Virus record (IMG/VR): IMGVR_UViG_3300036944_000897
Coordinates: 1 to 41,365 of that record
DNA: 41,365 nucleotides
DNA from: a virus
Strand: one strand, 5' to 3'
This document shows positions 1 to 6,789 of the stretch, piece after piece. A program made the translations under genes and the position numbers. The notes below the pieces were generated by a model. It searched no databases. It had not been told where the DNA came from and saw only the letters and a list, made by a program, of their open reading frames with translations. Position 1 is the stretch's first letter. The number at the start of each line of letters is the position of its first letter.

Positions 1-75
1 CTTCCAGGCACCTGGCTGCTTCCCCCCAAGCGGTCAGGTGTCTGGGACACCAAACAAAAAAGTTTCAAAATGAAT

Positions 76-143
76 TGTACTTTTGAAAAGTTACAAGGTA
101 TAATGGTTCTATGAGGTAAAAGCCTCAAGCAAAAACGACGAAG
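76..143 (+). promoter_or_regulatory. Early promoter P1 with 5' hairpin and leader box
   Basis: TGTACT at 76-81, a 17-bp spacer, and TATAAT at 99-104 within AAGGTATAATGG. Transcription should start near 110-111. A 5'-terminal hairpin follows at once: TGAGGT (112-117), AAAA loop, GCCTCA (122-127). Then comes the box AAACGACGAAG (133-143) and the ribosome-binding AAGGGA before the ATG at 153. The spacer carries TTTTGAAAA rather than the TTTGCTTCA seen in most sister promoters. Nothing recognisable is seen in bases 1-75. Confidence 0.85.
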
Positions 144-152
144 GGAAACACC

Positions 153-620
153 ATGGAAGATACGACGACCAAGGTTTACGGCAAGGCTCTTTACTTAGAG
201 CTCGAGCAGTCAGGCAACACTAGCGTGCTGCAGCTGCTACTGACTCCAGACATGAAGTCACCAAGCGGTGCACACGTTCCGCTAACTCTGTACCGACGCA
301 GACTCACTCCATCGAAGCCTCGTGCGACTTGGAATGCGTACTCGACATACGACAAGCCAAAGCTTGATGTAGACGGCAACTTCGAGGTCATCACCTCAAA
401 GTCAGAAGCTCGAGATGTCGCAAAGCAGCGACTAGTCTTTGGAGAGAAGCTCTTCAACCAGATTATCGAGCACGGCTACTCGCTACGCAAGGCGCCAATC
501 GTAGTTGAGATTGGTATCGACGACTTGGACGACCTTTGCGGTCACAAGACTCCGTACAGGATTCTTGCACGAGTCACCAGAAGCAGGAAGGTGCTCGGCT
601 TTGCCGACGCACTAATCTAG
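153..620 (+). CDS. Hypothetical early protein, first gene of operon 1
   Basis: A 155-residue soluble protein with no membrane segment, signal peptide or motif I recognise. It is the first gene behind promoter P1, with AAGGGA seven bases before the ATG. It is followed after 25 bases by the CobS-like ATPase, with no terminator between, so the two should be co-transcribed. Codons 30-90 are rich in Lys, Arg and Ser. The C-terminal third reads as alternating hydrophobic strands (VVEIGIDDLDDL), which suggests a folded alpha/beta domain. It might be an accessory of the neighbouring ATPase/VWA pair, but position is the only support. Confidence 0.75.
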   Translation: MEDTTTKVYGKALYLELEQSGNTSVLQLLLTPDMKSPSGAHVPLTLYRRRLTPSKPRATWNAYSTYDKPKLDVDGNFEVITSKSEARDVAKQRLVFGEKLFNQIIEHGYSLRKAPIVVEIGIDDLDDLCGHKTPYRILARVTRSRKVLGFADALI

Positions 621-624
621 AGAC

Positions 625-634
625 AAACGACGAA
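625..634 (+). promoter_or_regulatory. Internal copy of leader box AAACGACGAA
   Basis: AAACGACGAA lies between the first and second genes of operon 1, followed by AGAAGGA and the ATG at 646. No -10/-35 pair and no hairpin precede it. The box can therefore occur without a promoter, which argues that it acts at the RNA level near the ribosome-binding site rather than as part of the promoter. Confidence 0.7.
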
Positions 635-645
635 AGAAGGACATT

Positions 646-1629
646 ATGAACCCAGTAGAAAATCTAAACAAGTTGTACGATGGTCTCAGCGAAGCCATCT
701 ACGCCACGGTTGTACAGACACAACACGAAGACTCAGCCAAGTCGATGGAAGCTTACATGTCGATGACCGGCATGCTAACCAAGAAGTCAGCGAGCAAGAA
801 GGCATCGGCACCAGTGATTGAGGCAGAGACAATCGAAGGACTCTCGAAGTACGCTCGTCCAAATGGTGACTTCTACTTCGCACGAAAGTGGGGAGAGCAC
901 AACGACGTTGAGGTAGTTCGCAAGGCTCACAGCGCAGGACAGTTCGTACTTCTGTACGGAGCACCAGGCACTGGTAAGACTGCGGTCTTCGAGGCAGCGT
1001 TCGGTGACGACCTCTACACAGTACTTGGTACTGGCGACACTGAAGTCTCAGACTTCGTTGGTGGCTACGTCCAGAACACCTCAGGTGGATTCGACTGGGT
1101 AGATGGACCTCTCATCAAGGCTGCGGAAGAAGGCAAGCCGCTGCTAATCGATGAGATTGGTATCATCGACCCGAAGGTTTTGACTGTAGTGTACGGTCTG
1201 ATGGATGGTCGTCGTGAACTTGCGGTGACTGCAAATCCAGAGCGTGGCACAGTCAAGGCGAAGGATGGATTCTTCGTGGTAGCTGCAACGAACCCGAACG
1301 CTCCAGGTGTGAACCTCAGTGAGGCGTTGCTATCACGATTCAAGATTCACAGCGAGATGACCACTGACTGGTCACTTGCGAAGAAGCTTGGCGTTCCATT
1401 CAACATGGTAGGTGCGGCGCAGAACCTTGCGAAGAAGCAGCAGACTGGTGAAGTCTCATGGGCTCCACAGATGCGCGAGCTGCTTGCATTCAAGGAACTA
1501 GCAGCGACATTCGGCACTAAGTGGGCAGTTCAGAACTTGCTTGCTCAGGCTCCTGAGATGGACCGTCCTGTGGTAGCAGACACTTTCACTCGAGTCTACG
1601 GTGAAGAGATTCGTCCAGCAAAAATCTAA
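646..1629 (+). CDS. AAA+ ATPase, MoxR/CobS-like
   Basis: A 327-residue AAA+ ATPase. Walker A is GAPGTGKT (residues 105-112), Walker B LLIDE (166-170), a sensor-1-like ATNPN (214-218) and a candidate arginine finger in EALLSRF (R231). The short spacing and the ATNPN motif fit the MoxR/CobS branch, whose members work as hexameric chaperone-like motors with a VWA partner. The partner is present immediately downstream: the CobT-like gene at 1833. The first 65 residues lack the fold and probably form a helical adaptor. The ATG follows AAGAAGGA by six bases. The name CobS reflects fold only, and no cobalamin pathway is visible here. The target is unknown. Confidence 0.9.
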   Translation: MNPVENLNKLYDGLSEAIYATVVQTQHEDSAKSMEAYMSMTGMLTKKSASKKASAPVIEAETIEGLSKYARPNGDFYFARKWGEHNDVEVVRKAHSAGQFVLLYGAPGTGKTAVFEAAFGDDLYTVLGTGDTEVSDFVGGYVQNTSGGFDWVDGPLIKAAEEGKPLLIDEIGIIDPKVLTVVYGLMDGRRELAVTANPERGTVKAKDGFFVVAATNPNAPGVNLSEALLSRFKIHSEMTTDWSLAKKLGVPFNMVGAAQNLAKKQQTGEVSWAPQMRELLAFKELAATFGTKWAVQNLLAQAPEMDRPVVADTFTRVYGEEIRPAKI

Positions 1630-1635
1630 TAGAAA

Positions 1636-1755
1636 CTCCGAGACGCTTTCTTCGTCGTTTCCGTCTCGGTGGCAGGATGTTTGCTTCGTCGTTTGCATCC
1701 TGCACGAGAGGGGGACTGTCGAGACTACTCCAGTCTCCCTCTCACAATTTAAACT
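1636..1755 (+). ncRNA. Candidate trans-acting RNA with two anti-leader hairpins
   Basis: Three hairpins lie back to back after the stop at 1629. Hairpin 1 pairs 1638-1645 with 1662-1669 (8 bp). Hairpin 2 pairs 1672-1679 with 1696-1703 (8 bp). The stems are unrelated, yet both loops are exactly 16 nt (1646-1661 and 1680-1695) and share CTTCGTCGTTT. That is the reverse complement of the box AAACGACGAAG in the P1 leader, and of the AAACGACGAA core in most early leaders on both strands. Hairpin 3 (1706-1743) is a terminator. The RNA would be made as the 3' part of the operon-1 transcript. No coding explanation fits: the frame across it lacks a ribosome site. Function is inferred from complementarity only. 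Confidence 0.6.
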
Positions 1756-1760
1756 TTTTT
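1706..1760 (+). terminator. Terminator of operon 1
   Basis: A 13-bp stem pairs GAGAGGGGGACTG (1706-1718) with CAGTCTCCCTCTC (1731-1743) around a 12-nt loop, with one G-U pair. The tail is ACAATTTAAACTTTTTT, so the U-tract begins several bases late. It separates operon 1 from promoter P2. Confidence 0.7.
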
Positions 1761-1770
1761 ATAAATGATG

Positions 1771-1821
1771 TGTACTTTGCTTCAATTGCAAGGTATAATG
1801 GTATTAGAGACAAACGACAAC
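1771..1821 (+). promoter_or_regulatory. Early promoter P2
   Basis: TGTACT at 1771-1776, a 17-bp spacer containing TTTGCTTCAA, and TATAAT at 1794-1799. The leader has no 5' hairpin and carries a variant box, AAACGACAAC (1812-1821), before AGGAGG. It drives the CobT-like gene, which lies directly after the candidate anti-leader RNA. Confidence 0.85.
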
Positions 1822-1832
1822 AGGAGGTTCCC

Positions 1833-3602
1833 ATGGGACATTTCAAGACAAGCGGTACACGAGCAGAGATGACTCAGCCATCATGGCTAAAGACTGGCGC
1901 ACAGATTGGTGAGCTCGTAAACGAGTGGGCACACAGAGGAGACCTAGTAGTCTACCTTGGTCCTGGCGCTGGTGGACCAGCACCTGCAGCTTACAACCCT
2001 GCGCTAAGCGAAATCGAAGTCAACACCGATGCGGCCTTTGGAAAAGGCGTTGAGGCTGAAGTAGTTGGCGACCTTCGCGACCGCGATAACCAATACGACT
2101 GGCCTCGTGCCTCAGGTGCAATCTTCCACGAAGCTTGCCACGCTCGCTATTCACGCTGGTCGATGGAAGCTGCACACGGCTCACTAAGCAGCTCAGAGTT
2201 CGAAGCGCTACAGCTTCTTGAAGAAGGACGCATCGAAGGATTCGGTGTGAAGGCAACTCCTAGCAACCGTGAGTTCCTCCGCTCTTGCGCACTTGAAATC
2301 GTTCTAGGTGACCTCACCGAAGAAGGACTAAGCAAGGTCTCAACGATTCACGCCGGCGCACGACTAGCAGGACTAACTCTTGCTCGTGTCGATGCTGGTG
2401 TACTTGAGATGGATGACCTAGGTTCAGTGCCTGAACTTCTTGAGGCTCTGCTAGGCAAAGACTTGCTCAAGACTCTACGCGGTCTCTGGAACGAGATGCA
2501 GATGCACGATGAGCACTACGACATCACTCCGATGTACGATGTTGCACGTCGCTGGATTGAAGCCATCCGTGGCGCGCAGACTGAGAAGGGCGAAGAGACT
2601 CAGGAGAGCGTCGAGCAGCAGATTCAGGAAATCCTTGAGGCTCTAGCCGACGCGGCAGGCATTGCAGAGATTGCGGCAGCAGGAGAACTAGCCGAGCAGC
2701 AGATTAGCGAGCAGTGGGTCAGGATTGCAAAAGGTCGCGGCGCAGATTCTGCCGAAGAGCAGTCACACAAGAACATTGCTGACAAGGTCTTCGTCGAAGG
2801 CGCGAAGGACGAAGTAGGCTCTCGCACTAGGTCGAGACTTCAGTCGAAGCGTCAGCCGACAGCTCAAGAGCGTGCGGCAGCCGTAAAGCTAGGGCAACTA
2901 TTCGACAAGGCTAAGTACCGCGAGCGCTCGCAGACAGAGATTCACTCTGTGACTCCTCCAGGACGTCTACGTACTCGTGCACTCGTTCAAGGTGCTGCAC
3001 TCAAGTCGAAGGGCTTGATGACTCAGACTGAGCCATGGCGTCGTACGCAGCGTAAGCACACCGACAACCCGCAGCTCAAGGTCGGCGTAATGGTTGACAT
3101 TTCAGGTTCTATGGGTGCGGCGATGGAACCAATGGCTGTGACAGCATGGGTTCTCTCTGAGGCAACCAAGCGCGTCCAAGGACGTGCGGCGATGGTCTAC
3201 TATGGTCAGGACGTCTTCCCAACTCTAAAGCCAGGTCAGAGTCTTCCTGAGGTTCAGGTTTACTCAGCACCAGATTCGACTGAGAAGTTCGACAAGGCAT
3301 TCAAGGCTCTAGACGGTGCGATGAACTTCTTGCACGGCGACGGCGCTCGCTTGCTCGTCATCGTAAGCGATGGCCACTACACAAGCGAAGAATGCAAGGC
3401 TGCGGCTCAGTGGATTGAGCGTTGCCACAAGTCAGGTACTGGAGTTCTTTGGTTGACCTATGACGACGTGACTGCGGCTCAACGCTGGGTCAAGAACAAT
3501 GGTGAGGTCGTCTACGTTAGCAAGGACTCAGTCGATGCGGCTCAGAAGATTGGAACGGCGGCAGTCAAGGTGTTGGCAAACGCCTCGGCTTCTCGCCGAT
3601 AA
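1833..3602 (+). CDS. CobT-like VWA protein with HExxH metallopeptidase-like region
   Basis: The start at 1833 is chosen because it follows promoter P2 and AGGAGG; the same frame is open upstream only through the RNA hairpins. The protein has 589 residues. The N-terminal part has HEACH (99-103), and LLEEGRIE (128-135) follows about 25 residues later. Together they resemble the HExxH...E zinc site seen in CobT-like and DUF2201-type proteins. An acidic, helical middle (about 245-375) follows. The C-terminal VWA domain (about 415-585) has the MIDAS motif DISGSMG (422-428). The upstream AAA+ gene completes a MoxR/VWA pair, usually a metal-insertion or remodelling machine. The substrate is unknown. 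Peptidase activity is inferred from the motif only. Confidence 0.88.
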   Translation: MGHFKTSGTRAEMTQPSWLKTGAQIGELVNEWAHRGDLVVYLGPGAGGPAPAAYNPALSEIEVNTDAAFGKGVEAEVVGDLRDRDNQYDWPRASGAIFHEACHARYSRWSMEAAHGSLSSSEFEALQLLEEGRIEGFGVKATPSNREFLRSCALEIVLGDLTEEGLSKVSTIHAGARLAGLTLARVDAGVLEMDDLGSVPELLEALLGKDLLKTLRGLWNEMQMHDEHYDITPMYDVARRWIEAIRGAQTEKGEETQESVEQQIQEILEALADAAGIAEIAAAGELAEQQISEQWVRIAKGRGADSAEEQSHKNIADKVFVEGAKDEVGSRTRSRLQSKRQPTAQERAAAVKLGQLFDKAKYRERSQTEIHSVTPPGRLRTRALVQGAALKSKGLMTQTEPWRRTQRKHTDNPQLKVGVMVDISGSMGAAMEPMAVTAWVLSEATKRVQGRAAMVYYGQDVFPTLKPGQSLPEVQVYSAPDSTEKFDKAFKALDGAMNFLHGDGARLLVIVSDGHYTSEECKAAAQWIERCHKSGTGVLWLTYDDVTAAQRWVKNNGEVVYVSKDSVDAAQKIGTAAVKVLANASASRR

Positions 3603-3625
3603 TCTTTCCAAAAAGTTACCATAAA

Positions 3626-3685
3626 ATGAAGCAAACTTCATAAATACAAGGTATAATGGTTATAGATGGAAATCTAAACGACGAA
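3626..3685 (+). promoter_or_regulatory. Early promoter P3 with 5' hairpin and leader box
   Basis: TATAAT at 3652-3657 in AAGGTATAATGG. No TGTAC is present at the -35 position. Instead an inverted repeat ATGAAG-CAAA-CTTCAT (3626-3641) covers it; its left part is the reverse complement of the TTTGCTTCA box in sister promoters. The leader has hairpin TAGAT-GGAA-ATCTA (3663-3676), whose last base begins the box AAACGACGAA (3676-3685). Confidence 0.75.
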
Positions 3686-3695
3686 AGGAATCACT

Positions 3696-3914
3696 ATGGC
3701 TCAAGACACGATTCAATGCTCACGATGCGAAGAGACCAAACTCATTGGTGAGTTCAGCAAAAACGAACCAGGCGAAATCCCTTGGTGTGACGATTGTGAA
3801 GGCACATGCAGAATGTGCGGCACTCAAGACCACAGCGAGGAAGAGCTCGAGCACGGTCTTTGCTACAGCTGCTGTGAGTACATCGATGAGCAGGCCGAAG
3901 AGGAGGACAACTAA
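3696..3914 (+). CDS. Small zinc-finger-like protein (four CxxC motifs)
   Basis: A 72-residue acidic protein with four CxxC pairs: CSRC, CDDC, CRMC and a last CYSC followed by another Cys. The spacing matches two zinc-ribbon or treble-clef knuckles. The tail is very acidic (DEQAEEEDN), so a protein-binding role is more likely than direct DNA binding. It is the first gene behind P3, with AAAGGA before the ATG. Its stop overlaps the next start by one base (TAATG), indicating translational coupling to the small membrane proteins that follow. No family assignment is possible by eye. Confidence 0.8.
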   Translation: MAQDTIQCSRCEETKLIGEFSKNEPGEIPWCDDCEGTCRMCGTQDHSEEELEHGLCYSCCEYIDEQAEEEDN

Positions 3915-4057
3915 TGAACGCATTCTTTGAGTTCCTCAAGTGGTTCATCAAGCTTTCACTTGCGGCTACTGCAATCACCTTTGCTGTCATCGCCGCCTTC
4001 GTGCTTGGCCTAGCAGCAAAGCGCCGAGCTAGAAAAGCGGTGAGTGATGACCAATGA
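3914..4057 (+). CDS. Small single-span membrane protein
   Basis: A 47-residue protein starting at the TAATG overlap with the zinc-finger gene. It has one long hydrophobic segment (about residues 11-34) followed by a basic patch KRRARKA. That pattern predicts N-out or C-in single-span topology by the positive-inside rule. It overlaps the next gene by eleven bases. It could be a membrane-targeting or holin-like accessory, but nothing besides size and topology supports a function. Confidence 0.65.
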   Translation: MNAFFEFLKWFIKLSLAATAITFAVIAAFVLGLAAKRRARKAVSDDQ

Positions 4058-4238
4058 AGCCATGACCATCGTTGCGGTAGGAGTCATAAACACGATTCTA
4101 GGCTTCATCGCAGGACGCAGGTCGAAGGCCACATTCTCAGTTGAGAACAGGGCAATAGACTACACAGTTGACATTGACGTACATCCAGGCAAGCAGAAGC
4201 TTGTCATCAAGCGAATCACACCAAAAGACAAACCATAA
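4047..4238 (+). CDS. Small membrane-anchored protein
   Basis: A 63-residue protein. ATG at 4047 is preferred; an in-frame GTG at 4044 would add one residue. Residues 4-22 form a hydrophobic segment ending in GRRSK, and a short beta-rich tail (VDIDVHPGKQKLVIKRITP) follows. It overlaps the previous gene and is the last gene of this operon before promoter P4. Function unknown. Confidence 0.6.
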   Translation: MTNEAMTIVAVGVINTILGFIAGRRSKATFSVENRAIDYTVDIDVHPGKQKLVIKRITPKDKP

Positions 4239-4253
4239 ACTTTCCAAATGAAG

Positions 4254-4313
4254 TGTACATCTGCTTCAATACAAGGTATAATGGAACCAAGAAGTAAATG
4301 ACAAAACGACGGA
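4254..4313 (+). promoter_or_regulatory. Early promoter P4 and leader box
   Basis: TGTACA at 4254-4259, a 17-bp spacer with CTGCTTCAA, and TATAAT at 4277-4282. There is no clear 5' hairpin. The box reads AAACGACGGA (4304-4313) and runs directly into GGAGGA before the ATG at 4321, so box and ribosome-binding site overlap here. Confidence 0.85.
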
Positions 4314-4320
4314 GGACAGC

Positions 4321-4674
4321 ATGAACAAAGAACTAACTTCACCAGCTTACGCAAATGCAGCCTACGGTCCTTGGACCTTGGCAATGCGGCTAGTCGAGAT
4401 TCGTAAAGGCGAACCAGGCTGGCGAGTTCAGGTGGAATCACCGAACTATAAGTACGGCACTGTCACAGTGATGACATACAAGAACTACGATGAGGCAGCC
4501 AAGCGATTCAACGAGGTTGCGGCAGACATCGACCTTTCAGTGACTGCAGAGACAGAGCGCAAAGTTACCTGCTCTTACTGCAAAAAGGAACTAGGCCAAG
4601 ACGCGGCCTTCGCTGAGGTTCTGCCTCACCGCGCCTACGACATTGCGTACTGCGGCTGCAGAGGATGGGACTAA
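4321..4674 (+). CDS. Hypothetical protein with C-terminal Cys motifs
   Basis: A 117-residue soluble protein. The N-terminal 70 residues look like an alpha/beta fold (RVQVESPNYKYGTVTVMTYKNYDEAAKRFNEV). The C-terminus has CSYCKKELG and then YCGC, a plausible four-Cys zinc site. GGAGGA precedes the ATG. It opens a four-gene run (4321-5601) in which each gene overlaps or nearly touches the next, so translation is likely coupled. Not recognised. Confidence 0.72.
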   Translation: MNKELTSPAYANAAYGPWTLAMRLVEIRKGEPGWRVQVESPNYKYGTVTVMTYKNYDEAAKRFNEVAADIDLSVTAETERKVTCSYCKKELGQDAAFAEVLPHRAYDIAYCGCRGWD

Positions 4675-4907
4675 TGAGTAAGAAGTTTACGGTATCACGC
4701 CAACTCTCGGTAAATGGAAACCCACCAATAAAAATCACCTACCGATACCAAGTGTCGGCAGAAACTCCAGAGGAAGCGTGCGGCATCATCGCAGGCGACT
4801 GGAGTATCTCACTATCTAAGTTCAACAACTACCCACAAGACCTAACATCAGCCGACGTCATCAGGTTCGTTGGCGACTACGCAGCAGAGGAAGTGCAAAA
4901 TGACTAA
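4674..4907 (+). CDS. Hypothetical protein
   Basis: A 77-residue protein. The start at 4674 overlaps the previous stop as TAATG; an in-frame ATG at 4665 is also possible. The sequence alternates polar and hydrophobic residues (KITYRYQVSAETPEEA) and resembles many short phage proteins with a beta-hairpin followed by a helix. It overlaps the next gene by eight bases. Not recognised. Confidence 0.65.
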   Translation: MSKKFTVSRQLSVNGNPPIKITYRYQVSAETPEEACGIIAGDWSISLSKFNNYPQDLTSADVIRFVGDYAAEEVQND

Positions 4908-5247
4908 AGACGAACTACTAGCAAAAATCCAAGAAATCTGCCCAAACGCTATTCTCGTAAAAACCGAAGATGGCGGCGAAGAAATCTGTATCGCCACCGG
5001 CTTAGTTGAGTACAGCGAAGGCAAAGAACTAATCTCTATTGAGGACTACAACCCAGAACCTGCAGGCAAAGCCAACCAAGAGGCTCACTACTTTGCGGAA
5101 GACGGAAACTACGGTGATGCAAATAATCTAACCATCATCGAGACCTCTAGCTGGAACGAGAACGACTGGGAAGAAATCGATGAGACCCCAGACTGGGACC
5201 GTCCAAGAACTGCAAAAATCATCAACAACAAGTACAAGAAGAACTAA
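4900..5247 (+). CDS. Hypothetical acidic protein
   Basis: A 115-residue strongly acidic protein. ATG at 4900 is preferred over an in-frame ATG at 4870 because AGAGGAAG lies just upstream of it and the overlap with the preceding gene stays at eight bases. The middle is rich in Glu, Asn and Trp (SSWNENDWEEIDETPDWDRP), and the C-terminus is basic (KIINNKYKKN). No recognised domain. The net acidity and solvent-like composition would suit a DNA-mimic or inhibitor role, but this is speculation. Confidence 0.68.
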   Translation: MTKDELLAKIQEICPNAILVKTEDGGEEICIATGLVEYSEGKELISIEDYNPEPAGKANQEAHYFAEDGNYGDANNLTIIETSSWNENDWEEIDETPDWDRPRTAKIINNKYKKN

Positions 5248-5256
5248 GGAGAACCC

Positions 5257-5601
5257 ATGTCACAGTTTGCGGCAATCATGTCAACCGATGGTGCGGTACA
5301 AGTTGTACCATTCGTCGACAACCAACTAAGAACCCTGCAAGACGCGGTTGGAGGTTACGTCGAGGCAATCACGCTAGCACCAGACCTCATCATGTGGGTC
5401 AATGAAGATGGCAAAATGACTAAGCTTCCATTCAACCAAGCGGCTACATCTATTTTCATCAAGCATCGCGGAGGCTCAGACTACATCGTTGGTCAGGTCG
5501 TCTTCACTGGAGGCAACGATTCTAATGGAGACACACTTGGAATCAGCGAGGTCCAGATTCAGCAGCTCAAGACCTATGCGGCTATGTCGAAAGTCGACTA
5601 A
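5257..5601 (+). CDS. Hypothetical protein
   Basis: A 114-residue soluble protein with AAGGAG eight bases before the ATG. It is the last gene of the P4 operon. Beta-rich segments (SDYIVGQVVFTGGND) precede a C-terminal helix. Not recognised. No clear terminator follows; the next promoter begins about 30 bases downstream. Confidence 0.7.
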   Translation: MSQFAAIMSTDGAVQVVPFVDNQLRTLQDAVGGYVEAITLAPDLIMWVNEDGKMTKLPFNQAATSIFIKHRGGSDYIVGQVVFTGGNDSNGDTLGISEVQIQQLKTYAAMSKVD

Positions 5602-5630
5602 AAACTTTTTCAAAAAAGTTTCAAAATAAG

Positions 5631-5690
5631 TGTACTTTCTGAAGCAAAGCATGGTATAATGGTATTACGGCGAAAGCCTCAAACGACAAA
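5631..5690 (+). promoter_or_regulatory. Early promoter P5 with leader box
   Basis: TGTACT at 5631-5636, an 18-bp spacer with the box inverted (TGAAGCAAA), and TATAAT at 5655-5660. The leader has a minimal GGC-GAAA-GCC hairpin (5669-5678) and a variant box AAACGACAAA (5681-5690), then GAAGGAG before the ATG at 5705. Confidence 0.82.
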
Positions 5691-5704
5691 ATGAAGGAGT
5701 CAAC

Positions 5705-6013
5705 ATGACTACTAACGAAAACAGCAAGATGAAGACCATCACAATCACCACCGCAGCCATCGACTTCGGCGACTGGAAGCTGGAAGCTTCAGGACAACTA
5801 GAAGAGTTCTACGACTGGAGATTCGAAATGAGTTTCAAAGGCGTAATCTCAAGCAGAGACTGGACAACTAACGAGTACTTCGGCGACCAGGAAGAACTCG
5901 AAGAGTACATGTGGGAAGAAGTCCAGCGACTAAACAAGAAGTACTCTTCATGTGTCTTCACCGAGACCACCGAAGAAGTCGAAAACGAAGACTACGAAGA
6001 AGACGAGGAGTAG
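5705..6013 (+). CDS. Hypothetical acidic protein
   Basis: A 102-residue protein with a Glu/Asp-rich tail (EEVENEDYEEDEE) and aromatic-rich middle. It is the first gene behind P5 and lies three bases from the next gene, so the two are co-expressed. No recognised domain. Very acidic small proteins recur through this early region (4900, 5705, 6017, 9118). Confidence 0.7.
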   Translation: MTTNENSKMKTITITTAAIDFGDWKLEASGQLEEFYDWRFEMSFKGVISSRDWTTNEYFGDQEELEEYMWEEVQRLNKKYSSCVFTETTEEVENEDYEEDEE

Positions 6014-6016
6014 ACC

Positions 6017-6247
6017 ATGAGCGAAAAGAAAATCTACAACTTCAGGTTCGACGTGGTCGAATCGTGGAAGGCCTCGTTCGAGGCGAGTAGCGATGAAGAG
6101 GCTGCGGCACTCTACAAGCAACTAGTTGATGGCGACATCAATGGCGACGAACTTCCTGAGTATTTTGAAAGTAACAAAGGCATTGACAACGAGTACTACG
6201 GTCTCGAGGATGCGGCAGGAAACGTAATCCAAGTCGAGGACGACTAA
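6017..6247 (+). CDS. Hypothetical acidic protein
   Basis: A 76-residue protein. The N-terminal pattern KIYNFRFDVVESWKASFEASSDEEAAALYKQLVDGD resembles the common phage strand-helix fold in which a beta strand precedes a helix of the form 'SxEEAxxLYxxL'. It is the second gene of the P5 operon. ACGAGGAG in the end of the previous gene is its likely ribosome site. Function unknown. Confidence 0.7.
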   Translation: MSEKKIYNFRFDVVESWKASFEASSDEEAAALYKQLVDGDINGDELPEYFESNKGIDNEYYGLEDAAGNVIQVEDD

Positions 6248-6273
6248 ACTTCCAAAAAAGTTTTACAAATCTG

Positions 6274-6330
6274 TGTACATCTGAAGCATTACAAGGTATA
6301 ATGGTATTACTAGGAAAATCTAGTAACGAC
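6274..6330 (+). promoter_or_regulatory. Early promoter P6 with 7-bp 5' hairpin and leader box
   Basis: TGTACA at 6274-6279, a 17-bp spacer with inverted box TGAAGCA, and TATAAT at 6297-6302. Hairpin TTACTAG (6307-6313) / CTAGTAA (6320-6326) has a GAAAAT loop. It is directly followed by AACGACGAA, so the first As of the box lie in the stem. Confidence 0.84.
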
Positions 6331-6344
6331 GAAATGAGGAACTT

Positions 6345-6572
6345 ATGAACAAATACACAATCAGACGTTTCATTGCAAGCATTATCACCGTACCGCTAGC
6401 CTATGTAGGTTACTTGCTACTTTGGGTAGTTCTCATTGGGCTAGGTGCGGAAGGACGATTCTCTGACTTTCAGATGAACCTTCCTTACATCGCGTTCGCT
6501 TGGGTTCTTGGTTGGACACTGATTCCAGACATTGAACGCTTCATGGCGAGACGCGAAGACCAGCGTGACTAA
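6345..6572 (+). CDS. Two-span membrane protein
   Basis: A 75-residue membrane protein with hydrophobic segments at about residues 12-33 and 46-63, a basic N-terminus (RRF) and a basic/acidic tail (RREDQRD). It is the first gene behind P6, with GAGGAAC before the ATG. It is followed by another membrane protein overlapping by eight bases. The size and two-span topology are compatible with a holin, but the location away from the cell-wall enzymes makes this uncertain. Confidence 0.68.
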   Translation: MNKYTIRRFIASIITVPLAYVGYLLLWVVLIGLGAEGRFSDFQMNLPYIAFAWVLGWTLIPDIERFMARREDQRD

Positions 6573-6789
6573 GCGGCAGCCGTTCTATGAGCGCGGCTAC
6601 CGCAAAGTCAAGGAAGCCATGTACGCAGCCACTGAGGTGGCAAACCGTGGTGGCTTCCTTGGCTGGCTAGGTAGAGCAACCTATCTGGCCATCTGGTCGA
6701 CAATGCTCATAATCATTTGCACCATCTGGCTGCTCACATTGGGTGGCAAACTAATCAAACAAGACAATGACACTAAGGAGTCAAAATGA
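6565..6789 (+). CDS. Single-span membrane protein
   Basis: A 74-residue protein. I prefer GTG at 6565, which overlaps the previous stop by eight bases. An in-frame ATG at 6532 would add eleven residues but overlap the upstream gene by 41 bases and lacks a clear ribosome site. A basic amphipathic N-terminus precedes one hydrophobic helix (about residues 37-58), and the tail is polar. It overlaps the next gene as ATGA. Function unknown. Confidence 0.58.
   Translation: MTKRQPFYERGYRKVKEAMYAATEVANRGGFLGWLGRATYLAIWSTMLIIICTIWLLTLGGKLIKQDNDTKESK

Noticed and set aside
1-75. Possible tRNA or terminator remnant at the left edge (hairpin GGTGTC/GACACC)
   Set aside because: No T-arm or cloverleaf is visible and no U-tract follows the stem; too little sequence to judge.
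1650-1700. Reading the two CTTCGTCGTTT copies as an inverted early leader (cryptic leftward promoter)
   Set aside because: No leftward -10 or TTTGCTTCA box accompanies them, and each copy sits in the loop of its own rightward hairpin.
1677-1832. Upstream extension of the CobT-like frame to 1677
   Set aside because: It runs through the two hairpins, the terminator and promoter P2, and has no ribosome site. The ATG at 1833 follows AGGAGG and the promoter.
646-3602. Cobalamin biosynthesis role for the CobS/CobT-like pair
   Set aside because: Only fold-level similarity is visible and no other pathway gene is present.
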